Assembly: GCA_024405395.1 (NCBI GenBank)
Contig: JAKSOW010000017.1
Span: 1-37,666 of the forward strand
DNA from: Kiritimatiellia bacterium
GTDB taxonomy: Bacteria > Verrucomicrobiota > Kiritimatiellia > RFP12 > UBA1067
DNA: 37,666 nucleotides
Direction: 5' to 3'
Shown: in pieces, positions 7,829 through 16,643 of the stretch
How positions within the stretch are numbered: position 1 is the first letter of the stretch
Layout of the letters: every line of letters begins with the position of its first letter
The notes under the pieces: generated by a model
Databases searched by the model: none
What the model saw: only the letters and a program-made list of their open reading frames with translations
What the model was told of the DNA's origin: nothing
Position numbers and translations under genes: made by a program

Positions 7829-8653
7829 ATGAGGAAGATTGTTCACATCTGTGCGGGCTGGGAGCCCGGGAATGGCGCCGCCAACATCGCCCGTCTGATC
7901 GGCGGAGAGCAGGCCCGGGAGGGGCATGAGGTGGTGTTCCGGACATGGGCGCGTGTGCGTGAATTGCGGGCTGCGGATCAGGTGTGGATCCATTGCGGAT
8001 GGAAGCCCTGTCTGTGGTGGGCGGCGTTTTGGGCGCGTGGCGCGCGTTGGATGCCGGAGGCCTGCTACGATCCTGTGCGCCTGGCCTATCACGGTTGGAA
8101 GAAGAAGTTGGTGGGGCCGATTGAGCGCTGGTGTCTGCGGCGTATGATGGCGGTTGTGGCGACATGTGAGGCTGAGGCGGCGTGGATTCGCGCGTATGAG
8201 CCACGGGTAAAGGCTGTGGAGGTGCAGGATATTCGGCGGTTCTTCAACTTGTGCGAGGTGACTGCTGAACGCCATGCGCCTCTGCGGGTGCTCTATCTGG
8301 GGCGGCAGCATCCGCTTAAGGGCCTTTCGGCGCTGGAGGCGGCGGTGGCGCAGCTGAATGCAGCTGGACCGCGTGTGGAGCTGCGCGTGGTGAGCAATGC
8401 CTTTGGCGATGAGAAAGAGCGTGTGTGGACGTGGTGCGATGTGTTCTGCCTGCCGACGTTGAGCGACAATTTCGGACTGGTGGTGGCGGAGGCGCTGGAA
8501 CACGGCAAGCCTGTTATCACGACGGATGGGGCGCCGGTGTGGAAGGGGCAGGCGGGGGTGACCTATCTGGAGGGATTCAGGGAGGGCAGCGAGGAGGCTC
8601 GCGTGGCGATGCTGGCGAAGGCGATTGGCAGTGAGATCGGGAGGCGGGGGTGA
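7829..8653 (+). CDS. Short GT4-type glycosyltransferase
   Basis: 274 residues, short for a GT-B enzyme. The N-terminus (RKIVHICAGWEPGNGAANIA) is the usual GT4 acceptor-side opening with Gly-rich loop. The C-terminal half has RVLYLGRQHPLKGLSALEAA and FCLPTLSDNFGLVVAEALEH, the latter containing the E-x7-E type donor motif, followed by GKPVITTD. The whole protein is compact because the N-terminal domain is reduced. It lies three bases after the preceding GT2 gene, and its stop overlaps the GTG of the next gene by four bases, so all three should be co-translated. Confidence 0.87.
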   Translation: MRKIVHICAGWEPGNGAANIARLIGGEQAREGHEVVFRTWARVRELRAADQVWIHCGWKPCLWWAAFWARGARWMPEACYDPVRLAYHGWKKKLVGPIERWCLRRMMAVVATCEAEAAWIRAYEPRVKAVEVQDIRRFFNLCEVTAERHAPLRVLYLGRQHPLKGLSALEAAVAQLNAAGPRVELRVVSNAFGDEKERVWTWCDVFCLPTLSDNFGLVVAEALEHGKPVITTDGAPVWKGQAGVTYLEGFREGSEEARVAMLAKAIGSEIGRRG

Positions 8654-9453
8654 GGCTGAGCGTCATCATACCCACGTTGAATGGGCGGGTGCGGGCGAGC
8701 ATTCCCGAGGATCCCGATCTTGAGGTTGTGGTCGTCAGGGGCTTGAGCCCGGTGGGGCGGGCCCGCAATGAGGGGCTGCGGCGCGCGACGGGCGACTACA
8801 TCGCCTGGGTGGACGCCGACGACGAGGTGACGGCGGACTGGTGGCCGTCCATTCGGGCGGCGCTGAAGGATGCGCCGGATGCTGTGGTGGTGGACTATGT
8901 GCAGGTGATGGGCGCACGTGAGGTAACGCATGTGTGGCAGCCTTCGGCGCGCGGCTTTCTTGCCGATGTCATTGGCGACCGGGTGCTTTCGGCGCTTTGG
9001 TGCTACGTGGTGAGGCGGGAGCTGTGGGAGGGGGTCCGATTCGACGAGAAGGACCCTGTTGCCGAAGATCATCGGGTGATCCCCGAGGTGATGAGCCGCG
9101 TGCGCTCGGTGGCGCGGGTGGGGTGCGTCTATCGCTACATTGTGCATGGCGATTCGCTTATTCACGAGAACGGCCTCGCGCGTGCCCGCGTGCGCTTTCA
9201 GGCGGCCTGCGAACGGGCGGCGCGCTGGGCGGGCACCGAATATGAGGGTCTGGCCTTCGCCGGGGCCATTCGCATGGCCGGGTGGATGGATGAGGTCGAA
9301 AGGGGTGAGGGCGCCTTTCGGGCCTATCTGCGGCAGAACTGGTGGCGCGCGATGTGTTGCCGCGAATTGAGCCTGTGGTGGAAGTTCAAGGCGACGATGC
9401 TGGCGCTCGGGCTGGGGTCGGCGCTGAAGCCCCTTTATCGGCTGGGGGCGTAG
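8650..9453 (+). CDS. Family 2 glycosyltransferase, compact N-terminus
   Basis: 267 residues. RLSVIIPTLNGR is the GT2 opening, but the stretch between it and the second strand is shortened. RNEGLRRATGDYIAWVDADD follows with the DxD-like DADDE site. This segment is strikingly close to that of the GT2 at 6902-7825 (RNTGL...GEWIAWVDADDEVT), so the two are probably related paralogues. The GTG start overlaps the preceding stop (GTGA), indicating translational coupling. Sugar specificity is not predictable. Confidence 0.86.
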   Translation: MRLSVIIPTLNGRVRASIPEDPDLEVVVVRGLSPVGRARNEGLRRATGDYIAWVDADDEVTADWWPSIRAALKDAPDAVVVDYVQVMGAREVTHVWQPSARGFLADVIGDRVLSALWCYVVRRELWEGVRFDEKDPVAEDHRVIPEVMSRVRSVARVGCVYRYIVHGDSLIHENGLARARVRFQAACERAARWAGTEYEGLAFAGAIRMAGWMDEVERGEGAFRAYLRQNWWRAMCCRELSLWWKFKATMLALGLGSALKPLYRLGA

Positions 9454-9456
9454 AAA

Positions 9457-9478
9457 TGCGTCTGGCGGAGCAGACGCA
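9457..9478 (+). other. Perfect intergenic stem-loop
   Basis: TGCGTCTG (9457-9464) and CAGACGCA (9471-9478) can pair as an eight-base stem with a six-base loop, in the 45-base gap before the flippase gene. No T-run follows, so it may be an RNA-processing or attenuation element rather than a terminator. Confidence 0.5.
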
Positions 9479-9498
9479 GCAGAACGGTGAGGCGCAAT

Positions 9499-11364
9499 TT
9501 GAATCTGAAGCAGACAGGTAGCGGTTTGATCTGGACGGGGGTCGAAAAGGCCTTCGGGCAGGCGATTGGCTTTGTGCAGGGCGTCATCCTGGCGCGGCTG
9601 TTGAGCCCTGGCGACTTCGGCTTGGCTGCGATGCTCGGCATCTTCCTGGCCGTGGGCAGCGCGTTGGCGGAGAGTGGGCTCGGCAATGCGCTTATCGCCT
9701 TTGGCGGCACGCGACAGGCGGAGCGGCGGGTGTTGTGCTGGAATGTGGGCATTGCTCTGCTGATGTATGGCGTGCTGGCCTTGGCGGCGCCCTGGGTGGC
9801 GGCGTTCTATGCGCAGCCGATTCTCAAGGAGCTGCTGTGGGTGATGGCGGCCTCGTTGCCGCTTAATGCCGCTTGTGTGGTGGGCAATGCGCGACTTAAC
9901 CGCAGTCTGCGCTTTGCCGCCCTGTCGCGCATGAACATTGCGCTGAGCATTCTCTCGTTCGCCTTGGGCGTGGGGCTGGCCTACGCGGGGTGGGGTGTAT
10001 GGGCCATTGCCTGGATGAATGTGGGCTGGGCGGCGGCACGGCTTCTGGGGTTGACGCTGATTGCGTTTCGAGGGGAGCCTGTCCCCACCACCGGCGAGGC
10101 GAAGCCGTTTGCGGCCCTCTTGGGGTATGGGATGCGTCTGGCGGCCTGTGATCTGATTGCAATCGTATACAACAACTGTTTTGCACTCGTGATCGGAAAG
10201 GCATTTGGTGCGGTTTCGGCGGGCATCTACAATCGCGGACTGCGGTGGTCTCAACTGGCTGGCGAGGTGGTGAATGCCAGCGTTTCGCGGGTTTCCTTTG
10301 CCGCCTTTTCCCGAGGGGAGGGCGGGGCGGTGCGCTACATGCTCCTGAACGTCGCGCTGGTGTGGCCGTGCCTGCTTGGCTTGGGGGTGCTGGCCACGCC
10401 CATTGTGCGCCTGGTGCTGGGAGAGGCCTGGCTGGATTGCGTGCCCTATCTGCGGATTCTGCTTCTGGGGGCGGCCGTTACGCCGATCAGCACAGTGTCG
10501 GTGAATGTGCTCAAGGCCAATGGCCGGGCGGACGAGGTGCTGAAATCCGAGGCGATAAAGCGCCCGCTGGCATTCGCCTATCTCGTTGCGGGTGTGCCGT
10601 TTGGCGTGGCGGGAATCTGTTGGGCCAAGGTGGCGAACGACGTCACAGAAGCCGTCATCAACGGATACTTGGCGGCACGGCAGCGTTGGTGGCAGCATTT
10701 CCTCTCGTATCGTGATGCCATCGTGGATCCGGAGCTGCGGCATGCTCTGGCGGCGATGCATCGAAAGGGGGAGCTCTGGCGGCAGCTGGAGGGGAAAAGC
10801 ATTGCCGTGGTGGGAAATGGCCCCAGCGAGGTGGGCAAGGGCCTAGGCGCGGAGATTGATGCGCATGATGTGGTGATCCGCATCAACAACTACGTCACGG
10901 CGGGGTATGAGAAGGATTATGGGCACCGAATCGATGTGTGGATGAAGTGCGGCGCGGATGACGTCAGACATGAGATTCGCGACGTCTCAGTCAAGACGAT
11001 AATCTACACAGATGACATTCTGCGCATGGGCATGGCACGAGGTACGGTGCCGTATGTGCGCGATGAGGTGAAGCATCTTACGGTTGACTACTTTTCGGTT
11101 TGGCACTATTGGCGCCTGGCGCTGCGGGTTTGTGCTTTGCCAACCTCCGGCGCTTTGCTGATCTCGCGTTTGCGGAAGGTGAAAGGTGCTCAGGTGGATG
11201 TCTATGGTTTCAGTTTTCTTCAGTCGACGGAAGAGTTTGTCCACTATGCGCAGGTTGCGTCGCGTGAGGAGCAGGCGCGTCGGCTTGCGCTGGCTCATCA
11301 CAACATTGCCCGAGAGAGCAGGTATTTGGCGCGATTGTTCGAGGGCAGAAGACTGTTCAGGTGA
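9499..11364 (+). CDS. Wzx-type flippase fused to a GT29 sialyltransferase-like domain
   Basis: A 621-residue fusion. Residues 1 to about 405 form a polytopic MATE/Wzx-like lipid-linked oligosaccharide flippase (NLKQTGSGLIWTGVEKAFGQ, then ILARLLSPGDFGLAAM). From about residue 430 there is a GT29-like domain with recognisable sialylmotifs: L (VVGNGPS at 437-443, then VVIRINNY), S (PTSG at 548-551, then VYGFSF around 569) and VS (H601-x4-E606). The flippase would move a lipid-linked glycan across the inner membrane, and the GT domain might add a terminal sugar. No sialic acid synthesis genes are in the window, so the donor is open. I chose TTG 9499 because GGTGAGG lies six bases upstream and relatives start M-x-L-K-Q. 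GTG 9487 is the alternative. Confidence 0.82.
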   Translation: MNLKQTGSGLIWTGVEKAFGQAIGFVQGVILARLLSPGDFGLAAMLGIFLAVGSALAESGLGNALIAFGGTRQAERRVLCWNVGIALLMYGVLALAAPWVAAFYAQPILKELLWVMAASLPLNAACVVGNARLNRSLRFAALSRMNIALSILSFALGVGLAYAGWGVWAIAWMNVGWAAARLLGLTLIAFRGEPVPTTGEAKPFAALLGYGMRLAACDLIAIVYNNCFALVIGKAFGAVSAGIYNRGLRWSQLAGEVVNASVSRVSFAAFSRGEGGAVRYMLLNVALVWPCLLGLGVLATPIVRLVLGEAWLDCVPYLRILLLGAAVTPISTVSVNVLKANGRADEVLKSEAIKRPLAFAYLVAGVPFGVAGICWAKVANDVTEAVINGYLAARQRWWQHFLSYRDAIVDPELRHALAAMHRKGELWRQLEGKSIAVVGNGPSEVGKGLGAEIDAHDVVIRINNYVTAGYEKDYGHRIDVWMKCGADDVRHEIRDVSVKTIIYTDDILRMGMARGTVPYVRDEVKHLTVDYFSVWHYWRLALRVCALPTSGALLISRLRKVKGAQVDVYGFSFLQSTEEFVHYAQVASREEQARRLALAHHNIARESRYLARLFEGRRLFR

Positions 11365-11384
11365 ATTTTGAGAAAGGAAAGATG

Positions 11385-12620
11385 ATGAAAGCGTCCTTGA
11401 CTATTGGTTGTTTTGCCTTGGCGTTGGGCCTGGTTGGCTCGGTTTGGGCTGAAGGGGTTACTGCGCCGGGGCCGGTGGGGGTGCCGGAGCTGTTGACTAC
11501 GGCGGCTGGGAACAAGGTGACGACGCGGGCGGAATGGGAGCAGGTGCGGCGTCCCGAGCTGATGAAGCTCTTGACCGAGCAGGAATACGGGGTACGTCCC
11601 GTGGAACGGCCGGCGGATCTCGCGTTTGCGCAGGTGGGGGCGGACGAGGAGGTGTTCGGCGGCAAGGCCGTGAAGAAGATCGTGAAGGGCAGCTGTTCGG
11701 GTCCGGGCGGCGTGTTGACCTTCACCTTTGCGGCGTGGATCCCGAAGAGCGAAAAGAAGGTGCCGGCGTTCATTCATGTCTCGCCGCGTCCGGCTGCCAC
11801 GGCCGACGATCCGAATGGGCCGCGTCCCGTCTATCTGCTGCCGGCTGAATACATCACGTCGCGCGGCTATGCGGTGTTGGCCTCCTGCGACTATGATTTC
11901 GCGCCCGACTGGAAAGAGACGCCGCCGGTGGCGACGAGCGGCGTGTTCAAGGTTTTTGGTCCGGCCGAGAAGGACAAGCGTGCGCCTACCGACTGGGGCA
12001 TTCTCTCGGCGTGGTCCTGGGGCGCGAGCCGCGTGCTCGACTGGGTGGAGACGCAGTCCGCCATCGATGCCGCGCATGTGGGTGTGGTGGGCCTTTCGCG
12101 CAACGGCAAGACGGCGCTGTGCGCGGGCATCCTCGACACGCGTTTCGCGATGGCGGTCTCCTGCTGCAGCGGCTGCGGCGGCGCGAAGCTGAACCACATG
12201 GACTGCGAGGGATCGGAGTCGATCGAGGCGATCACGCGTCCGGCGCTGATGTGGTTCTGTCCGAACTTCAAGCAGTATGTGGGCAAGGACCGTTCGCCGA
12301 AGCTGCCGTTCGACCAGCATGAGTGGCTGGCGCTGATGGCGCCGCGGCTGCTGTATGTCTCGAGCGCGTCGGAGGACGCCTGGGCGGGTCCGCGAGGCGA
12401 GTTTGCGGCGGCGCAGCTGGCGTCGCCCGTGTGGGAGCTCTACGGCATGGCGGGGCTTGTGGCGGCGGAGTTCCCGCAGCCGAACCAGCCGCGGCAGGCG
12501 GGCAATGTGGGCTATCACCTGCGGGCGGGTCTGCATGACATCACGCGGTATGACTGGGAATGCTATCTGGACTTCGCGGACGGCAAGGGCTGGCGCGCGG
12601 CGGCGCGGCTAAAGGATTAA
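11385..12620 (+). CDS. Exported CE15-type glucuronoyl/acetylxylan esterase
   Basis: An alpha/beta hydrolase of about 411 residues with a signal peptide (basic start, SLTIGCFALALGLVGSVWA-like core, cleavage near residue 22). The nucleophile motif is GLSRNGK (Ser238). LPFDQHEWLALMAPR, then SEDAWAGPRGEF (candidate acid around 330) and GLHDITRYDW (candidate His384) follow the pattern of bacterial CE15 esterases. These cut ester links between glucuronoxylan and lignin or related uronate esters. It would act in the periplasm or outside the cell. AAAGGA ends six bases before ATG 11385. ATG 11382 is also possible. It starts 20 bases after the flippase fusion and precedes a GH127 gene by 20 bases. Confidence 0.85.
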   Translation: MKASLTIGCFALALGLVGSVWAEGVTAPGPVGVPELLTTAAGNKVTTRAEWEQVRRPELMKLLTEQEYGVRPVERPADLAFAQVGADEEVFGGKAVKKIVKGSCSGPGGVLTFTFAAWIPKSEKKVPAFIHVSPRPAATADDPNGPRPVYLLPAEYITSRGYAVLASCDYDFAPDWKETPPVATSGVFKVFGPAEKDKRAPTDWGILSAWSWGASRVLDWVETQSAIDAAHVGVVGLSRNGKTALCAGILDTRFAMAVSCCSGCGGAKLNHMDCEGSESIEAITRPALMWFCPNFKQYVGKDRSPKLPFDQHEWLALMAPRLLYVSSASEDAWAGPRGEFAAAQLASPVWELYGMAGLVAAEFPQPNQPRQAGNVGYHLRAGLHDITRYDWECYLDFADGKGWRAAARLKD

Positions 12621-12640
12621 ACCACGGACTACGAGCCATC

Positions 12641-14542
12641 ATGACAATAAGACTATTCGCAACTCTCGCCCTGTTCTTTTCTCTTCAGACCTCTTACGCG
12701 GCGCAGCGGGGGGCGGCGCTGAAGGACGTGCGGCTGGGCGGTGGGCCGGCGCTGAAGATGCAGGCGTTCTTCCGCGAACGCATGTTGAGCGATTTCGCCC
12801 AGAAGGAGATCTTCGGCGAGGCGCGGCGCGCCTTTGAGACGCGCGATGACGACATCAAGGGCCACGGCGGCGTGTGGCGCGGCGAGTTCTGGGGCAAGCT
12901 CATGTTGGGGACGGCGCGGGTGGCCGAGCATCTGCAGGACCACGCGCTGCTCGCGTTCGTGCGGGAGGAATGCCATCGGCTCATGGCGCTTCAGGATGCG
13001 GACGGCTATCTGGGCAGCTATGCCGACAAGGAGCTGGTCGCGATCACCGATCTCGAGGCCACCCGCAAGATCTACGGCTGGTATCCCTGCTGGAACCTGT
13101 GGAACCGCAAGTACTGCATCTGGGGCATGTTCGCCGCCTACAAGGCCACGGGCGACCGCGCCATCCTCGATTCGGTGGTGCGTCAGATGGACCAGTGGAT
13201 CGCGATGATGCACCGGAAGGGCATCCGCCTGTATGACTCGGGCACCCACCAGATGTACGGCATGCCGTCGATGTCCATCCTCAAGCCGCTGCTGCTGCTG
13301 TACCGCGAGACGGGCAAGGAGGCCTATCTCGCCTACGCCAAGGAAATGATCCCCGACTGGGATCGGGCGGATGGCGCCTGCCCGAACTTCTTCCGCAACG
13401 CCACCAACGGCAAGATGCTGGCGGACTGGTATCCGGAGGCGCAGACGTGGGCGAAGTGCTATGAGATGATGAGCTGTCTGGACGGACTGGTGGAATACTA
13501 CCGTGTGACCGGCGAGAAGCGGGTGCTCGAGACAGTGATGGCCATTCGCGACAATCTGGCGGTCTCCGAGGCGAATCCGTTCGGCGGCGTGGGCTTCGGC
13601 GACAAGTTCCTGCATGCGGCGCAGCGTCCGAATGCGCTCTCCGAGGTGTGTGACGCCATTCACTGGATCCGCCTCAACCTCGATCTCTATCTCGAGACGG
13701 GCGCGAACAGGTGTCTGGACGCGATCGAGACGGCGTACTTCAACAACTTCCTCGCGGGCGTGTTCCGGCGGGGGGACTACGGGGCCTTCTTCGTGCGCGG
13801 GGTGTGTCGGCACGAGAACCAGTATCAATGCGGCTTCGCCTACAACCACTGCTGCGTCAACAACGTGCCGCGCACGTTCATGGACATGTGCGAGGGGGCG
13901 ATCACCGTGGACGAGGCGGGCGTCTTCCACGTGAACTTCTACCAGGACGCGACCGTAACGCTCAACGGCGTGAAGTTCGCGATCTCGGGCGACTATCCGA
14001 AGGGGAACGTGGTGCGGGTGGAGGCGTCCAAACCCGTCAAGCCCGTGTTCCGCAAGCCGGCGTGGTGCCCGAAGATGACGGTTGTGGAGGAGGTGGAGGG
14101 ATGTGCGTGGAAGCTGGTGTTCGACATGAATCCGCGCATTGTCGACCGCGTGATGGCCGACGAGAAGGCGTCCAATGACCCGTCCAGCGCCGAATTCTGG
14201 ATGCGGCGGCGATTCATGGACGGCAAGCCGCAGGCGAATGCCGACGTGGGGGCGCGGTATCGTCTGACGCCGGCGGCGCAGGTGATGTATGGTCCGCTGG
14301 TGCTCGCCAAGGCGAAGCGCGTGGGGGACACCGAGGCGGAGATCTTCGCGCCGACCAGCGTGAACGGGAAGGGGTATGCGGTGAAAGTGACGCCGCGTGC
14401 CTCCGATCGCGTGTGGTGCGCGTTTGACGTGGAGCTGGCGAAGCCTGGCGCGCCGACGATTCAGGTGAAGGCCTGCGATTTCCAGTCGGCGGGCGACGAG
14501 CCCCTGAGCCGCGGCGCCGAGGCGTTCTCAATCTGGTTCTGA
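12641..14542 (+). CDS. Exported GH127-type beta-L-arabinofuranosidase
   Basis: A 633-residue protein with a signal peptide (MTIRLFATLALFFSLQTSYA) and the DUF1680/GH127 fold. It opens LKDVRLGGGPALKMQ, then has the (alpha/alpha) barrel signatures HGGVWRGEFWGKLMLG and LQDADGYLGSY. The zinc-site residues expected in GH127 are visible as E335 and C337 (SEVCDAIHW) and the pair C404-C405 (NHCCVNNVPR). The CC pair includes the nucleophile in characterised members. Family members remove beta-L-arabinofuranose from plant cell-wall glycans. It sits between the CE15 esterase and a phosphoesterase in one apparent operon. ATG 12641 is chosen because the signal peptide starts there. The ribosome binding site is weak. 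Confidence 0.87.
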   Translation: MTIRLFATLALFFSLQTSYAAQRGAALKDVRLGGGPALKMQAFFRERMLSDFAQKEIFGEARRAFETRDDDIKGHGGVWRGEFWGKLMLGTARVAEHLQDHALLAFVREECHRLMALQDADGYLGSYADKELVAITDLEATRKIYGWYPCWNLWNRKYCIWGMFAAYKATGDRAILDSVVRQMDQWIAMMHRKGIRLYDSGTHQMYGMPSMSILKPLLLLYRETGKEAYLAYAKEMIPDWDRADGACPNFFRNATNGKMLADWYPEAQTWAKCYEMMSCLDGLVEYYRVTGEKRVLETVMAIRDNLAVSEANPFGGVGFGDKFLHAAQRPNALSEVCDAIHWIRLNLDLYLETGANRCLDAIETAYFNNFLAGVFRRGDYGAFFVRGVCRHENQYQCGFAYNHCCVNNVPRTFMDMCEGAITVDEAGVFHVNFYQDATVTLNGVKFAISGDYPKGNVVRVEASKPVKPVFRKPAWCPKMTVVEEVEGCAWKLVFDMNPRIVDRVMADEKASNDPSSAEFWMRRRFMDGKPQANADVGARYRLTPAAQVMYGPLVLAKAKRVGDTEAEIFAPTSVNGKGYAVKVTPRASDRVWCAFDVELAKPGAPTIQVKACDFQSAGDEPLSRGAEAFSIWF

Positions 14543-14546
14543 ACTT

Positions 14547-15680
14547 ATGGAAAACCTTTCCCGACGCAGTTTTCTGGGCCTGACCGCCTGTGCGGCGGCT
14601 GCTTCCGCCACCCCGGCCCAAGGGGAGGCGCCGCTCTGCCGATTCCTCTTCTTCTGCGATGTGCATGTGGAGCGGGATTGGCTGGAGCGCGGCCGCGACG
14701 TCTACACCTGCTGGAAACCCGGCAATCACCTGGCGCTGGAGCTCACCTATGCCTTCGCCAATGCGGATCCGCTGTGCCGCACCGCGGACTTCGCGCTTTT
14801 CGGCGGCGACCAGCTCAATACGGGCTATTGGTCGGAACACCAGGAGCTGGAGGCCGAGCGGGAGATCTTTCGCCGCACGTTGTCGCGTCTGGAGTTGGCG
14901 CGCCCCGCTTCGTCTGCCGAACTGGCGCGTTTTGACTTCCACACGTCGGGCCCCTATCTGCTGACGCAGAATCTGGGCCGCGGCGAAAAGCCTTTCACCG
15001 TTACGCCACCGCCGCTTTCCTCGCGGGTGATCGCCATCCAGGGCAATCACGACACGGGCGTGGCCGACTTCTATCGGGAATGCGCCTTTCGCTGCGGTGG
15101 GGTGAAGTTCATCACGTTCTTCGCCCCCTATGTCGGGCTGCCCGCGCCCAAGGGGCAATACCGCTCCACGGCGTCGATCTCGGACGCGTCCCTTGATTTC
15201 ATCGCCCGCGAATTGGCTTCGGCGGCGTCCGATCCCACCATTCGGCGCACGGTGCTGGTGTCGCACTGGGCCATTGCTCCGCGCGGACCCGACTTCAAGT
15301 GTCCCATTCTCGACCGCCTTGACGAGACGCCGCTCTATGGCGGCAAGATGAACGACAACCGCGGAAAGCTGCTGGCCCTTGTCGAGAAGTATGGCTGCGA
15401 CCTCTACCTCAACGGGCACGAGCACAATGGGCGGTTCCCTGTGGGGCTGGTCGGGCGGCTGCCGGACGTCAATTGCGGCACGCTTACCGCCCGGCCGAAC
15501 GGCAAAGGGCCCGAAAGCGGCGGCGCCTTCGCCTTGGTGGAGATATTCGCCAATCGGGCGGTGTTGCATGTCCATTCGCGAGCCGAGGTGGCGATGGAAG
15601 GGGGCAAGCCTGTAGTCCTCGCTCAGCCGCGGCACCTGTTCGACCGAGAGGTCGTCTTCGCGCAGAAAATCGTGGGATGA
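14547..15680 (+). CDS. Tat-exported calcineurin-like metallophosphoesterase
   Basis: 377 residues with a twin-arginine signal (SRRSFLGL, then an Ala-rich core and TPAQG). The metallophosphoesterase metal ligands are visible in order: FFCDVHVERD, FGGDQLN, IQGNHDTG, VSHWA and LNGHEHNGR. The substrate is unknown. Exported members of this superfamily act on nucleotides, phosphate esters or cell-wall phosphates. It starts four bases after the GH127 stop, so it is almost certainly co-transcribed. It might recover phosphate from glycan substrates or remodel the surface polysaccharide made upstream, but both ideas are inference. Confidence 0.83.
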   Translation: MENLSRRSFLGLTACAAAASATPAQGEAPLCRFLFFCDVHVERDWLERGRDVYTCWKPGNHLALELTYAFANADPLCRTADFALFGGDQLNTGYWSEHQELEAEREIFRRTLSRLELARPASSAELARFDFHTSGPYLLTQNLGRGEKPFTVTPPPLSSRVIAIQGNHDTGVADFYRECAFRCGGVKFITFFAPYVGLPAPKGQYRSTASISDASLDFIARELASAASDPTIRRTVLVSHWAIAPRGPDFKCPILDRLDETPLYGGKMNDNRGKLLALVEKYGCDLYLNGHEHNGRFPVGLVGRLPDVNCGTLTARPNGKGPESGGAFALVEIFANRAVLHVHSRAEVAMEGGKPVVLAQPRHLFDREVVFAQKIVG

Positions 15681-15715
15681 TGCGTTTGTGGTGTAAGAGG
15701 TGTCCCGAAAATGCG

Positions 15716-15724
15716 TATCATAAT
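15716..15724 (+). promoter_or_regulatory. Weak candidate promoter (-10)
   Basis: Overlapping hexamers TATCAT (15716-15721) and CATAAT (15719-15724) lie about 40 bases before the next ATG. I see no convincing -35 at normal spacing. Confidence 0.35.
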
Positions 15725-15759
15725 GAGTCCGAGTACGTTCTGATTTAAAGGGAGAGCCC

Positions 15760-16542
15760 ATGAAATATGCCATTATGAGTGATGTTCACGCCAATCCGCG
15801 CGCATTTGCGGTGGCGTTGGCGGATGCGAAGAGTCGGGGCTGCGAGCGGCACATCCTGCTTGGGGACCTGACGGGGTATGGCTATGACGCCTCGGAATCG
15901 ATTGTGATGGCGCAGCGCGCCTGTGATGTGGTGCTGATGGGAAATCACGATTCGGCGTGTCTGGACCTTGAGACGGACGTCGGCTCTCTGCTCAACCCGA
16001 ATTATGCCCTGGATCACCGGCATCGGAAGCAGATCACCGACGCGCAGGTCAAATGGCTGCGCAGCCGTCCGTATTCGCATGAGGAGGAGAATCTGGCATT
16101 TGTGCACGGGGATTTCGTCAATCCTAGGGCTTGGAATTACGTCTTCGATACGTCGGGGGCGGTGCGGAATTTCTTGTCCAATTCTGCCGATCTCCTGTTC
16201 TGCGGCCATACCCACCATGCCGCCGCCTGGGAAATGATTCCGGAGAAGGGGATTTTTCGGCCCAAATGCGACGACAAGCTGACGCATCCGGCGGTGAAGC
16301 CCGAGTCGATTTCCTTTACGGCGCGCGAGGCGCGTCGGTATCTCGTGAACGTAGGAAGTGTGGGGTATCCGCGCAATGACCTCTGCATGACCTACGTCAT
16401 CTATGATTCCGATTCGCGCCGGGTGACGTTCCGCCGTCTGCCCTTTGACTTCAAGTCCTATATCACGGACATGCTTGCCCATAAGGTCAACCTGCCCGAT
16501 TGGCTTCAGGAACTGCTTATGCAGGCGCGCGGATCGCGGTAG
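15760..16542 (+). CDS. Cytosolic metallophosphoesterase (YfcE/MJ0936-like)
   Basis: 260 residues without a signal peptide. The five metal-binding blocks are clear: SDVHANPRA, GDLTGYG, GNHDS, HGDF and CGHTHHA. The family includes phosphodiesterases and protein or nucleotide phosphatases of unsettled physiological role. ATG 15760 has AAGGGAG five bases upstream. It is separated from the preceding exported phosphoesterase by 79 bases and is not closely similar to it. A 738-base stretch without a gene follows. Confidence 0.87.
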   Translation: MKYAIMSDVHANPRAFAVALADAKSRGCERHILLGDLTGYGYDASESIVMAQRACDVVLMGNHDSACLDLETDVGSLLNPNYALDHRHRKQITDAQVKWLRSRPYSHEEENLAFVHGDFVNPRAWNYVFDTSGAVRNFLSNSADLLFCGHTHHAAAWEMIPEKGIFRPKCDDKLTHPAVKPESISFTAREARRYLVNVGSVGYPRNDLCMTYVIYDSDSRRVTFRRLPFDFKSYITDMLAHKVNLPDWLQELLMQARGSR

Positions 16543-16595
16543 TGAATTGGTGTTCGCATTGCCTTCGTGCGTGATGGATAGGTGTCGTGTGCTGA

Positions 16596-16643
16596 GTGCT
16601 GTCCGAGACGCGTCGGATTCTGGGGCAACCGTCCGTACTTTCG
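16596..16643. repeat. Interspersed repeat, copy 1
   Basis: 48 bases that match 37619-37666 at 43 positions. 23 consecutive bases (16614-16636), centred on ATTCTGGGGCAACC, are identical. Four of the five differences would change the residue in the shared frame, so protein-level conservation is not supported. It lies at the left end of the hairpin-rich stretch. Confidence 0.75.
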
